Virus record (IMG/VR): IMGVR_UViG_3300027736_000096
Span: 1 to 39,823 of that record
Length of the DNA stretch: 39,823 nt
Origin: a virus
Strand: one strand, 5' to 3'
A program made the position numbers and the translations under genes. Within the stretch, counting starts at the first letter, position 1; each line of letters opens with the position of its first letter. Positions 15,291-23,269 of this stretch are shown here, piece after piece. Under the pieces are notes generated by a model. The model made no database searches. It saw only the letters and a program-made list of their open reading frames with translations, and was not told the origin of the DNA.

Positions 15291-16309
15291 CTTAACTTCC
15301 ATATGTTGAATTCGAGTAATGCTTTGGGACCAGAAAAAGTATTTTTATTTATTGTCTCAATGATTTCATCTTGAGTTTTATCTGCAAGAATCATCTCATT
15401 AATATCTTTTTCTTTGTATGATTTAGGCCAAATACAGACGCTTGCGCCTGCATCAATTGCATCTCCAATTTCTTTTACGATTTCTTTATTTCTAGGTTCA
15501 TTGTCATAGATAAGAACTAACTTATCTTTAGGCAAATGATTTAATGCATACTTTAAATTAGAGTTTCCAACTGCGACTGCATTTGGAAGAAACAAACTAT
15601 CAATAGGTCCTTCAGTAACAAAAATAGTCTGTGATCTATCTATCCCATTCATATTGTAAATCATAGGCAAATCATCTTTTATTTTCACTACAAGATATCT
15701 TTGTTTCTCACCACGCAATGCACGGCACGAAAGTCCAACTAGTTCGTTTTCACTATCATAAAAAGGCAATACAAGTCTAGGCTCATTCGTTACAATTTTA
15801 TCATCATAGTTTGGTGAAAATAACTTTAACTTTTGAACATCTTCAACATAGTATAAAGTCTTTAATTTATCATTTGGGATTTTTCTAGAACGTGCGTAAA
15901 CAAGGGATTCATGATTCTCATTAAATTTAATTATCGCAGTCAATACGCCTTTGAAGTTATCAGACTTATTACTACCGAATACGACAGGCTTAAAAATGAA
16001 TCCGTGTTCTTTGTGTGCTTTGCGACCCGTGTCACCTTCTTTGTATCGTTCTAAACAATACTCTTTATATAAGTTGGGATCAATGGCTTTGATAAGATTT
16101 CCGAGTGACATACTAGCCGAACAATTGTGGCACTTGTAAAATAGCCCACCTTTTTTGGCAAAAATATAACCCCTCGCTTTGTTACGATTCGTTTGAGAAT
16201 CTCCACAAATGGGGCATCGGAAATTGTAAGTGTAATCGTCCTTACGAACGAATTTGTCCAGACGGACAGAGAGTGTACCAACGTACTTTTGATCAACCCA
16301 AATACTCAT
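15287..16309 (-). CDS. 61: DNA primase, T4 gp61-like
   Basis: A 340-residue primase that makes RNA primers for the lagging strand. It has an N-terminal zinc ribbon (C32, C35, C60, C63) and a TOPRIM domain with VTEGPIDSL and LIYDNEP, typical for T4 gp61 and DnaG-like primases. The partner helicase gp41 is at 28939-30345. A strong sigma70 promoter with an operator-like dyad lies directly upstream, so this gene heads the operon primase, thyX, nrdA, LpxH-like, GT2, trx, nrdB. Confidence 0.92.
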   Translation of the reverse strand: MSIWVDQKYVGTLSVRLDKFVRKDDYTYNFRCPICGDSQTNRNKARGYIFAKKGGLFYKCHNCSASMSLGNLIKAIDPNLYKEYCLERYKEGDTGRKAHKEHGFIFKPVVFGSNKSDNFKGVLTAIIKFNENHESLVYARSRKIPNDKLKTLYYVEDVQKLKLFSPNYDDKIVTNEPRLVLPFYDSENELVGLSCRALRGEKQRYLVVKIKDDLPMIYNMNGIDRSQTIFVTEGPIDSLFLPNAVAVGNSNLKYALNHLPKDKLVLIYDNEPRNKEIVKEIGDAIDAGASVCIWPKSYKEKDINEMILADKTQDEIIETINKNTFSGPKALLEFNIWKLR

Positions 16310-16336
16310 AAATGTTTCTCATAATATACAAATTTT

Positions 16337-16366
16337 ACGTAATGTACATTATAACGTACATTACGT
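16337..16366 (-). repeat. Perfect 11-bp inverted repeat overlapping primase promoter
   Basis: ACGTAATGTAC and GTACATTACGT are separated by 8 bp. The centre of the dyad contains the -10 box of the primase promoter and its right arm covers most of the spacer. This is the normal place for a repressor operator. On neither strand is it followed by a T-run, so a terminator is unlikely. Confidence 0.75.
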
Positions 16367-16376
16367 GAGAAGTCAA
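16348..16376 (-). promoter_or_regulatory. Sigma70-type early promoter for primase operon
   Basis: Minus strand TTGACT (16376-16371), 17 bp, TATAAT (16353-16348), about 38 bp before the primase ATG. It is the only intergenic space in this part of the operon chain and is overlapped by the perfect dyad at 16337-16366. Confidence 0.85.
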
Positions 16377-16377
16377 G

Positions 16378-16806
16378 TTAACCGAAAATCTTTGATATAT
16401 GTTCGATTTTAATATTGGATAGTACCCATGCAAGAACTACGATGCCACCAGCGGCCATCCATTTCCATTCCATAATTTTACGCAATTCGTTATCTTCTTT
16501 ACGATTGTGTTCCTGAATTTCTTCACGTAATGCTTTAATCTCATCCATAATTCTACGTTCTGTCAATTCGACTTTATCTGACACATCACGACTGATTGTA
16601 GTAATTCTAGAATGTAATTCTTTGATATCTGCGTTTGTATCCGATTTTCTTTTTTCCATATCGTTGTAAATTTGATTGACCATACGGTCGTGGTTATCTA
16701 CCAGTTTTTCGATAACTGAGTCCATTTTACCACATAACTGTGTGAGTGTCAAGATTTGATTCTTTAACACTTCAACATCTACTTTTATTTCTACCAGGTC
16801 ACTCAT
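16378..16806 (-). CDS. Coiled-coil protein with C-terminal membrane anchor, XhlA-like
   Basis: A 142-residue protein: a long heptad-like coiled coil (residues 10-115) followed by one membrane segment (WMAAGGIVVLAWVLSNI) and a short tail. This layout resembles XhlA-type lysis accessory proteins and some holins. The ATG at 16806 is chosen because it overlaps the o-spanin stop by 4 bp; the frame is open further upstream. It ends the lysis cassette, 2 bp from the primase promoter -35 box. Confidence 0.6.
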   Translation of the reverse strand: MSDLVEIKVDVEVLKNQILTLTQLCGKMDSVIEKLVDNHDRMVNQIYNDMEKRKSDTNADIKELHSRITTISRDVSDKVELTERRIMDEIKALREEIQEHNRKEDNELRKIMEWKWMAAGGIVVLAWVLSNIKIEHISKIFG

Positions 16807-17075
16807 TTCTTTAATGTCTCGAAAATTATTTTTTGAGTTTCGTACCATTCTATCCAAGCATCGTTTCTAACTGCACATTCGTAATACGTTGTATAGTTTT
16901 CGGTTATTATCTTGGCCATGTCGGACAATTTAGCCTCTTCGTTTAAAGTTTTTAACTGAGGGCATCTGACTTTTATTCTGTCTGGCGCATCAGGAAATTT
17001 TACTGTTACGGGAACGACAGTTGAACACCCTGTTACTAATATAAGCAATAAAGGTGCAAGGTATTTATTTAACAT
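16803..17075 (-). CDS. Outer-membrane spanin-like lipoprotein (Rz1-like)
   Basis: A 90-residue lipoprotein: N-terminal hydrophobic signal and a lipobox LVTGC (Cys near residue 17), so the mature protein is anchored in the outer membrane. Its start at 17075 has a strong AAGGAG site and lies 11 bp inside the end of the inner-membrane partner gene, the usual layout for overlapping spanin pairs. Together the pair should fuse inner and outer membranes at the last step of lysis. Sequence identity to known Rz1 is not evident; the call rests on layout and lipobox. Confidence 0.7.
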   Translation of the reverse strand: MLNKYLAPLLLILVTGCSTVVPVTVKFPDAPDRIKVRCPQLKTLNEEAKLSDMAKIITENYTTYYECAVRNDAWIEWYETQKIIFETLKK

Positions 17076-17520
17076 CTCTACGCTCCTTTGCCGCATCATT
17101 ATGTGCTATGAAAAATTCTTTAGGTAACTCACATATACCACCTGGTGCAAATTTAGCGTCATACTTTACAACTTCTCTGTCAACATACTTTATGACTTCG
17201 TTACCTTGCACTCTAACGATTTCAAGTTTCTTAACTACTTTTTCAACAATCTTTATATTTTCTTTGGCAGACTGCACTTGAACTTCTGCAACTTTTGCTT
17301 CAACATCTTTTACTTTAGCAAGCCATGCGTTATTGTCTGCTATAGCACCAAGCATGTATGTACCAAAACATAATGCAATAACAGATAACAACTGAATTGG
17401 GATTCTATACGTTGATAGAAATGGAATAAATTTTAAAGCATATGTCGCAAGCAGTCCGAGAAATCCTCCAAAGAAGATTACACCGAAAACCCAATTAGGC
17501 AACCACTCTAAAATCCACAT
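17065..17520 (-). CDS. Inner-membrane spanin-like protein (Rz-like)
   Basis: A 151-residue protein with two hydrophobic segments near the N-terminus (about residues 10-31 and 41-61) and then a periplasmic-type coiled coil (Lys/Glu/Val-rich, residues 66-110). It overlaps the lipoprotein gene by 11 bp. Classical Rz has one membrane span; two spans here are unusual but occur in phage spanin candidates. Function inferred from the cassette. Confidence 0.62.
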   Translation of the reverse strand: MWILEWLPNWVFGVIFFGGFLGLLATYALKFIPFLSTYRIPIQLLSVIALCFGTYMLGAIADNNAWLAKVKDVEAKVAEVQVQSAKENIKIVEKVVKKLEIVRVQGNEVIKYVDREVVKYDAKFAPGGICELPKEFFIAHNDAAKERRDVK

Positions 17521-17525
17521 AGTGA

Positions 17526-17645
17526 TTACTCTTTACTTGCGAATAGAGAACGTACTTTGTCTTCTATTGTTTTAGCCCATGCTGGTTGTGGAAAGTGCCA
17601 ACCAACAAATGCACCGATTAAAATCCAAAAAATTGTTTCTAACAT
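17526..17645 (-). CDS. Very small membrane protein, holin candidate (39 aa)
   Basis: A 39-residue gene: MLETIFWILIGAFVGW forms one membrane span, followed by HFPQPAWAK and a charged amphipathic tail. It has AAGGAA at the right distance from the ATG and lies 1 bp after the upstream stop. Small proteins with the FPQPAWAK-like segment occur, from memory, in other marine phages. Position directly before the spanin pair makes it the best holin candidate in the window, but the size is at the lower limit (pinholin range). Confidence 0.6.
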   Translation of the reverse strand: MLETIFWILIGAFVGWHFPQPAWAKTIEDKVRSLFASKE

Positions 17646-17646
17646 T

Positions 17647-18339
17647 TCATTTCCTTTCGAATTGTTCTGTAAACATTCCGCTACGCCCATAGCGTAAGAA
17701 TGTCATAGCACCAGTCTTATCGTCTTGAAGAATGATTGGACGCTTTGGATACTTTCTTCCGTATTGTCTAATTGCATCACCAACTTCATCCGATCCAACA
17801 TATTTCTCATACTTAAGATATTTCTTCTTACCTAATCGTGCTTTGTTGATTCGTTCTGTATCAACAACAAACACATGATTCTTTCCAAATCTTCTTAAGA
17901 ATGCGGCTTGTGCGCCTTTACCCATTGGGGGATCACCAGTGGTGCCTGCAATGTTTCCACCACCAACAGCATTTGCTGGTGCATCTTCTTCAACCTTTGC
18001 TTCAGTCAAATAACTTTGATTGTAGTATGCAACAAAGCCTTCTTCAAGTGTCTCTTCAGTTATATTCTTTTCTTCTTTAACAAGATACAATGCGGCCGCA
18101 TAGTTTGCAAGTCTAGTTTTACCAAATGGTAATTTTTCTAAAACTTTTTTCAGTTTCAAAATTAATAGGTCAAATTTAGTGAACGAATTGTCTTGATCAA
18201 TTGATCTCTTCTCTTGTGGAACGACAACATTACCCTCTGCATCAATGACACCAGTAGTGTATGCATCCCATTCAGTATATGGTGTAGTGAATAGTCTAAG
18301 TATTCTATACACCAAATATAAATCTACTAAATTTGCCAT
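17647..18339 (-). CDS. Conserved virion-associated-type protein of unknown function
   Basis: A 230-residue protein. The N-terminus (LVDLYLVYRILRLFTTPYTEWDAY split around residues 4-27, then GVIDAEGNVV) resembles a phage protein family usually found among structural genes. A Gly/Pro-rich linker (GGGNIAGTTGDPPMG, about residues 126-140) precedes a basic C-terminal domain containing VFVVDTERINKARLGKKKY. Its start overlaps the upstream stop by 1 bp (TAATG). Structural or assembly role inferred from neighbours only. Confidence 0.65.
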   Translation of the reverse strand: MANLVDLYLVYRILRLFTTPYTEWDAYTTGVIDAEGNVVVPQEKRSIDQDNSFTKFDLLILKLKKVLEKLPFGKTRLANYAAALYLVKEEKNITEETLEEGFVAYYNQSYLTEAKVEEDAPANAVGGGNIAGTTGDPPMGKGAQAAFLRRFGKNHVFVVDTERINKARLGKKKYLKYEKYVGSDEVGDAIRQYGRKYPKRPIILQDDKTGAMTFLRYGRSGMFTEQFERK

Positions 18340-18698
18340 TAAATCTTCTTCTTTAATTCGTTATACAAGCCTAAATCTAGATAGTCTAAATTTTCGGCAT
18401 CGATATATTTTAGAAAGAGTAAAAATGCATTTAATATATCGTGATTGTGTTCATCAACTTTATACTGTAGCATGTTGACAGTTGCCTCTACTCCAAAAAC
18501 ATTTGAAAGAGAGATGATGTGATTAAGTATCAATCGCTCTTTCAGTTCTTTCTTATCTGCGTATTTGTTTATAAGTCTCTTAATGTACTTGATTGTTTTT
18601 AGATCATCAAGAAACTCTAGAACAGATATGCAATTTGGATTAAAATAATGACTTACTGCATACTCATCAAAATTGTCATCATTTAATAATATAGACAT
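18339..18698 (-). CDS. Conserved small phage protein (DUF7207-like)
   Basis: A 119-residue helical protein. The pattern HYFNPNC..VLEFLDDLKTIKYIKRL, then ERLILNHIISLSNVFG, resembles from memory a domain of unknown function shared by T4-like phages, usually next to structural genes. No catalytic motif. It sits between a fibre-like protein (2 bp gap) and the 230-residue protein (1-bp overlap). Confidence 0.7.
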   Translation of the reverse strand: MSILLNDDNFDEYAVSHYFNPNCISVLEFLDDLKTIKYIKRLINKYADKKELKERLILNHIISLSNVFGVEATVNMLQYKVDEHNHDILNAFLLFLKYIDAENLDYLDLGLYNELKKKI

Positions 18699-18700
18699 TT

Positions 18701-19237
18701 TTAGAAGGTACTCAACGATACTCTCTTAATGTGTGTTGCGTTAGCGGCAATGTAAAGATAGTTTGCATCCCACGTAATTGTACCTACACCCCAACCGACA
18801 GCAGTATTGTTACTGCTTGCTGGTGTTTGAGTTGTGCGAATACGAATTGCATCAGAATTGATATCAAGTGCTTCTGTTGGAGCATTTGTCATAATACCGA
18901 TTGCATCAGCAGATGCATCAACATAAAACATGTTTGTTTGATTATCTGACGCAATCTTAGTGTCGGAATCTGCACCAGTACTATTAATGCTAACGCCTTT
19001 AGTGATCGTTACATTATTTGATGTAGTGAGGGTGAAGTTGTTTGCTGTTAACGATGTATCGGCAGTTGACGTTAGGTTAATAGTAGTTACACTTAGACCT
19101 GATGTTTTACCGAATAAATCTTCAACTGTGATTTTTTTACTGATTGGTGAACCTGATGGATCATCGATGATTAGAAGTAAATCATTATTTGCTGGTGCAG
19201 TCAATGCTGTTAACTGCGTGACTTTTTTATCTGCCAT
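18701..19237 (-). CDS. Fibre-like structural protein
   Basis: A 178-residue Ser/Thr/Asn-rich protein. It begins MADKKVTQLTALTAPANNDL, with LLIIDDPSGSPISKKITVEDLF, a start often seen on phage fibre or whisker-like proteins, then a repetitive beta-type middle (TSLTANNFTLTTSNNVTITK). It probably forms a trimeric fibre or capsid/neck decoration. AAGGAAG precedes the start. It lies downstream of a strong terminator, so its promoter may be within the intergenic part at 19238-19294, where I see no clear box. Confidence 0.7.
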   Translation of the reverse strand: MADKKVTQLTALTAPANNDLLLIIDDPSGSPISKKITVEDLFGKTSGLSVTTINLTSTADTSLTANNFTLTTSNNVTITKGVSINSTGADSDTKIASDNQTNMFYVDASADAIGIMTNAPTEALDINSDAIRIRTTQTPASSNNTAVGWGVGTITWDANYLYIAANATHIKRVSLSTF

Positions 19238-19294
19238 TTTTCTTCCTTAATGTAAACCCAATTGAATGGGAATGCTAATTCCGGGACTCGGACC

Positions 19295-19324
19295 AAAAGG
19301 GGCGATGGTTTTATCCATCACCCC
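19295..19324 (-). terminator. Rho-independent terminator
   Basis: On the minus strand GGGGTGATGG, a 6-nt loop ATAAAA, and CCATCGCCCC (9 of 10 pairs plus one G-T) followed by TTTT. It lies 9 bp after the stop of the 267-residue structural gene and would end that late transcript. It also covers the start of a doubtful 23-codon frame, which I do not annotate. Confidence 0.85.
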
Positions 19325-19332
19325 ATATAAGA

Positions 19333-20136
19333 TTAAACTGTTGTCAATGTTGCGTTTGAAGTTACAACGTTCGCTGAAATACTTGGGCCAGACATTGTGC
19401 AACGGAATATTGCGTTGGAAAGTCCACCGCCACCAGCCGCAATCGTATTGTTTGCAATATTCAATGTTGCTGTATTTGAATTTGTGTATGTGCCAGTGTC
19501 TGTCAAGTTTACAAATGCTGAACTTGTGTTTGCGGCACGTTGCCATCTGTAATTCAAAGTATTTGCGGCTGGATAGATTATTGCACTAACCGTAAATGTA
19601 ACAGCACTATTATTAGCGGCGCTACTATTACTTGGTTGTGTCAATATTCTAATAACGCTATCGCCAAATACTGTATCTTCAGCATCACCAGTAATGCTGT
19701 TCATTGCAATTAAATTTTCAGATTTTCTACGGGCATTGCCGTGCATGTCTGTGTATGTGTATGCTAGTGTCCAACCTGCTTCACCTTGTGCGCCAGGACC
19801 CGCTTCGTTAGCATCAACACCAAAAAGTAATGTTGTGTTTGCTTGCTGTGAACTTTGAACAGTTGCACTATTAGCGGCTAACCACTTTGGTGTGTCTTGT
19901 CCTGTAACACTTCCTGCAACGTTAGCCGCAGTCCATGCTGGTTCAAAAGTCAATACTGTATTGCTTGTGATTCCAACAATTTTGCGTCTTGTTCCAGCAA
20001 GAACAAATGTGTCACCAACTTCAACTTCTGTTGTAAAAACAGTTGATGTGCCTGTTAGTGTTGTAGTATTAACAGTACTGTTTGCAAATGCAGTTCCTGT
20101 TAGGTTAAATGTATCTCTGCTTCCCCATAGTGCCAT
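19333..20136 (-). CDS. Structural protein with Ig-like domain
   Basis: A 267-residue protein. The N-terminal half starts MALWGSRDTFNLTG and has a beta-barrel-like pattern (VEVGDTFVLAGTRRKIVGI). The C-terminal half (about 165-267) looks like an Ig-like domain: ILTQPSNSSAANNSAVTFTV, NYRWQRA, and NATLNIANNTIAAGGG. Ig-like domains decorate phage capsids, necks and fibres and bind carbohydrates weakly. It has its own late promoter at 20189-20196, an AAAGGAG site, and a terminator right after the stop, so it forms a one-gene late unit, consistent with an abundant virion protein. Confidence 0.8.
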   Translation of the reverse strand: MALWGSRDTFNLTGTAFANSTVNTTTLTGTSTVFTTEVEVGDTFVLAGTRRKIVGITSNTVLTFEPAWTAANVAGSVTGQDTPKWLAANSATVQSSQQANTTLLFGVDANEAGPGAQGEAGWTLAYTYTDMHGNARRKSENLIAMNSITGDAEDTVFGDSVIRILTQPSNSSAANNSAVTFTVSAIIYPAANTLNYRWQRAANTSSAFVNLTDTGTYTNSNTATLNIANNTIAAGGGGLSNAIFRCTMSGPSISANVVTSNATLTTV

Positions 20137-20147
20137 GGTGTTCTCCT

Positions 20148-20639
20148 TTAATATCCTAGTTTTCTTAATTGTGAAATAGTGTTCATACTATTTATATGTC
20201 TTATTCCAATTCCTCCTGCTGAAACCCATTCTTTGATGTTTTTTTCGTAATCATCAATCAAAAGATTTGGTTTTCCTTCATTTGTGACTGCAAATTTTCG
20301 CTTATCTTCCCTAGGAACAAGGTAAATATGCTCAACTGTGCCCAAATGTTTTCTGACCCATTCAATCTTTTCGGGTTTGCATGAAGCCATGCGTTTTGAT
20401 GGTGTAGATAATATATATGGATTATAAGATTTTATATATCTCCACAACATCATAGCATCAGGCATCGGTTCTAGATTAGCCCAAAATTTTGGCACCTTAC
20501 TGAGTGCTTCCCATTTTAAATCTTTTTCTGTGTGCTGAAAAGTCTCTAGTCCTTGTGCGGTTAGTACTTTGTTAGCACCACCCATAAAGTTGACTAGAAC
20601 CTGATCCATGTCACAATAGATTTGCGGTAGTTCGTTCAT
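20148..20639 (-). CDS. HAD-type 5'(3')-deoxyribonucleotidase-like phosphatase
   Basis: A 163-residue HAD-fold protein with DMDQVL (nucleophile D10, D12), PYILSTPS as motif II, and LLIDDYEKN as the acidic motif IV. This pattern fits the deoxyribonucleotidase branch that removes phosphate from nucleoside monophosphates, possibly to adjust dNTP pools. Start follows the upstream stop directly (TAAATG). The next gene's late promoter lies inside its 3' end. Confidence 0.8.
   Translation of the reverse strand: MNELPQIYCDMDQVLVNFMGGANKVLTAQGLETFQHTEKDLKWEALSKVPKFWANLEPMPDAMMLWRYIKSYNPYILSTPSKRMASCKPEKIEWVRKHLGTVEHIYLVPREDKRKFAVTNEGKPNLLIDDYEKNIKEWVSAGGIGIRHINSMNTISQLRKLGY
20189..20196 (-). promoter_or_regulatory. 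T4-type late promoter
   Basis: Exact TATAAATA on the minus strand, 53 bp before the Ig-like structural gene. A perfect 7-bp dyad (AAATAGT, 6 bp, ACTATTT; 20174-20193) begins inside the box. It does not cover the ribosome site. Confidence 0.75.
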
Positions 20640-22634
20640 TTATTTTACTTGATTCAATTCTGGATTAATCGTAACTGGTTCTTGTTTACCAGAAAGTTTT
20701 TCGCCTTGCTTGATAGATTTCTTCTTATCATTTGCTGTGGCTTCTTTACTATCTTTCTTTTCTTCGTCAATCTCATTCATTGAAATGTTATTGATTGTTT
20801 TAATCTTAACATTAGATTTAATTCCTAAAGACTTGAATGCTTTGTCAAACTTTTTTGCTAGTTTGTCTCCACCAGTCTTGAACTCAGGAACTTTCTCTTC
20901 TGTTGGTTCACCGAGCCATTTAGCGACACCAGTTTTAGTTGTTTGACCTTTTGTGATTTTCTTTGTCGTGGCATTGATTGAAATATCGTTTGCTTCGTTT
21001 TTAGTAGCCATTGCTTTTCTAGCGGCTAATGCGGCAATCTTTGCACGTTTGGCAGCCGCTTCTTTATCGTGTGGCTTGTCGCTTGGCTTAACATTCTTGT
21101 CGTATGCATCACTTTCTTCCATGTCTTTAGGCTTCTTACCCGCCTTCTTCATAGCAATAGCGATAGCCGCTTGCTGTGCAGGTGAAGATGCTTCATCTAC
21201 AGATTCAATGTACATGTTCAATTCATACTTATGATTGTCCATGTTGTAAACTTGTAAATGCAATTTCTTTTTAGACTCTTTGCCATCTTTCATTAGATTA
21301 ACAGAGAATGAATTTGTCTTACCAGCAGACGGCTTCTTAGGACCAGTAGCAACTTTGTCGTGCCAATCGTCCATGTCTACTTCAAAGCCACGCTTCTCTG
21401 CTTGCTTAATAGCAGTCTGTACTGCACCAGAATAGTCTTTGTGATAAACTTCGTAGTCAGATTTTTCTTGCAAGTCAGTTTCTTCTTTACGCAACTTTGC
21501 TAAATCTGAACCATCAATCTTACCATTCTTGTTCTTGTCTAATTCTTTTTGTTTTGGTGACAATTCTTCAGTCTTCTTACGCAAGTGTGCTAGATCAAAC
21601 CCATCAATCTTGCCGTTCTTGTTTTTATCAATTTCTTTTTGTTTTGGCGACAACTCTTCATTTGTTTTCTTACCATGCATGTCAACTAGTTGTTTAACAT
21701 AGAAATTATAATGACTACGGCGGTCATTGTATTCTCTTTCTCCAAGCACAGTCTTTAGTGCTTGCACAGCGTCTTTTAATTCTGAACCTTGCATTATTTT
21801 TAATGCGTCAGTAATCAATGAATCAACTCTTTGTGAAGCCTCCGACATACCCTGCTTTGCATCATTGTCGAATTGTTTTCTAGTTGCTTTCATAATGCCA
21901 GAGAAACGCTTGTTACCTTTTTTAGTATCGCCTGCTTTGTCTGCTTTAGATGCGTCTTCGCCTGCTTTCTTTTTGTAGTCTCCAAGTTTTTCATTAGACA
22001 ATTCAGCAATTTGAACGTCTTCTTTTTTATATAACTTAGTGTCTACTCTACGATTTTGATTTGCACCTTTTTTGGCTGGTGCTTTATCTTTAGGATGAAT
22101 TTCGGGTTTGTTATCATCGTCATGTCCTGAATATCCAGCGGCCGCAGATTTCTCTGAACCATATGTGCCTTTGTGAACATAACGCCCACCTTTGTCTGAC
22201 ATATATTCTTTAATGCTTCTACCTTCATTTGCAGGCTTACGGCGTGCAACACGATTCTGTGCAAGTTTAGAAACAAATTTAACACCAGCATTTGCAAGTG
22301 CTTCTAATGACTTTGCGTCTAATCTATCAAGCATAGCAATCAACTTCTTGTATGTGTCACTTGATGGATCAATTGTATTGATCTTAGAGTACTCTGCCTT
22401 CAAAGCGGCAATTTGAGATGCGCTAAACGATTCTGTCATATCTGCTTCCTCTTTAACTTTAACTGCGGATTTTTTCTTTTGCAAAGCAATACGTTCTTTT
22501 TCTTGCTTCAACCTTAATTCTGCGGCTTGAAGATTTAACTTCGCACGTTTCTGTTGATCTTGCGTATCTTTAATAGAAGTGCCAGAACCAACTTCTGCTT
22601 CTGTTACACTTTTAAATTTATCTAATAATCTCAT
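20640..22634 (-). CDS. Large charged protein with two EF-hand-like repeats, possible scaffold
   Basis: A 664-residue highly charged (Lys/Glu/Asp/Ala) protein, largely helical or disordered. Near residues 327-384 are two copies of a 28-residue unit, each with an EF-hand or dockerin-like loop DKNKNGKIDG followed by a loop-closing Asp, so it may bind calcium. An N-terminal MRLLDKFKSVTEAE and other VTEAE/ESVDEAS-like segments could be maturation sites, but that is speculative. Length, charge and late-gene neighbours suggest a head-core/scaffold or internal virion protein. The start at 22634 has GGAGA; the frame opens at a TTG at 22646. Confidence 0.7.
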   Translation of the reverse strand: MRLLDKFKSVTEAEVGSGTSIKDTQDQQKRAKLNLQAAELRLKQEKERIALQKKKSAVKVKEEADMTESFSASQIAALKAEYSKINTIDPSSDTYKKLIAMLDRLDAKSLEALANAGVKFVSKLAQNRVARRKPANEGRSIKEYMSDKGGRYVHKGTYGSEKSAAAGYSGHDDDNKPEIHPKDKAPAKKGANQNRRVDTKLYKKEDVQIAELSNEKLGDYKKKAGEDASKADKAGDTKKGNKRFSGIMKATRKQFDNDAKQGMSEASQRVDSLITDALKIMQGSELKDAVQALKTVLGEREYNDRRSHYNFYVKQLVDMHGKKTNEELSPKQKEIDKNKNGKIDGFDLAHLRKKTEELSPKQKELDKNKNGKIDGSDLAKLRKEETDLQEKSDYEVYHKDYSGAVQTAIKQAEKRGFEVDMDDWHDKVATGPKKPSAGKTNSFSVNLMKDGKESKKKLHLQVYNMDNHKYELNMYIESVDEASSPAQQAAIAIAMKKAGKKPKDMEESDAYDKNVKPSDKPHDKEAAAKRAKIAALAARKAMATKNEANDISINATTKKITKGQTTKTGVAKWLGEPTEEKVPEFKTGGDKLAKKFDKAFKSLGIKSNVKIKTINNISMNEIDEEKKDSKEATANDKKKSIKQGEKLSGKQEPVTINPELNQVK
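21483..21656 (-). repeat. Tandem 90-bp coding repeat (EF-hand-like units)
   Basis: Two diverged copies, 21573-21656 and 21483-21566, encode ELSPKQKE.DKNKNGKIDG and ..DLA.LRK in frame. The DNA differs mainly at third positions, so the duplication is old and kept under selection. Confidence 0.85.
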
Positions 22635-22659
22635 TCTTGTCTCCAATTTACTTATATTA

Positions 22660-23256
22660 TTATACGGCTAATGATGATGTTTCGTAAGAACCACTAATAT
22701 CAAAGTGGCTAACGTTTGATGTTGCATTAACTGGCGTAGTTGATTTCCATGCTAAGTCTGTTGTACTGCCAGAATAATAAAGCAACATCGTTGTATTTGA
22801 TACATCATCAATGTCAGTAATTCCAGCAATGTGATATAACGCATTGTTTGCTGGATTAGCAGGTTTACTGTGCAATGTGCCACCACGAATTGTTACTGTT
22901 GATGCAACAGGAAAAGGTAATGTTACTTGATATTGACTAGCATTTCCAAAATCTGATGTATTTGCAAAATTAACATTGACTCTAAAATGAACAATTGCAC
23001 CCTGTTTAACATAAGCGCCAGTTGTTGCGGTACCAGATAACGTATTACCAGATACAGTTTTAAATTGAGGAGAATATGATGTGCTAACAGAAGAAACGCC
23101 AAATGGTATGCCACCAGGAGTTACACCATTGGATAGCCTCATTGCTGATGTGCCGTCTACATCATAGAATACTTCACCAGTTGTACCGATATAAGTATTC
23201 GCCTGTGTGCCGCCCATTTTGTCGGCAAATATTTTGAATGTTGTATTAGTTGACAT
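22660..23256 (-). CDS. Fibre or decoration-type structural protein
   Basis: A 198-residue Ser/Thr/Asn/Val-rich protein. The N-terminal part (FKIFADKMGGTQANTYIGTTG split over residues 7-27, then VFYDVDGTSAMRLSNG) is typical of phage fibre-like or hyaluronidase-like trimer proteins with a repeat ending in an SNG-type turn. The C-terminal half reads as a beta-sandwich (VKQGAIVHFRVNVNF, YQVTLPFP). It follows the 898-residue gene end by 13 bp, within the late block. Start has GGAAA. Confidence 0.72.
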   Translation of the reverse strand: MSTNTTFKIFADKMGGTQANTYIGTTGEVFYDVDGTSAMRLSNGVTPGGIPFGVSSVSTSYSPQFKTVSGNTLSGTATTGAYVKQGAIVHFRVNVNFANTSDFGNASQYQVTLPFPVASTVTIRGGTLHSKPANPANNALYHIAGITDIDDVSNTTMLLYYSGSTTDLAWKSTTPVNATSNVSHFDISGSYETSSLAV

Positions 23257-23269
23257 TTATATTTCCGAC

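Noticed and set aside
19247-19318. 23-codon minus-strand frame in the intergenic region
   Set aside because: Its start lies inside the terminator stem and the only GGGGTG is immediately next to the ATG, so translation is unlikely; kept as non-coding.
5989-22146. Several GCGGCCGC eight-mers in an AT-rich genome (near 5990, 18092, 22138)
   Set aside because: All are inside coding regions, where they mostly encode runs of alanine; no positional pattern supports a signal.
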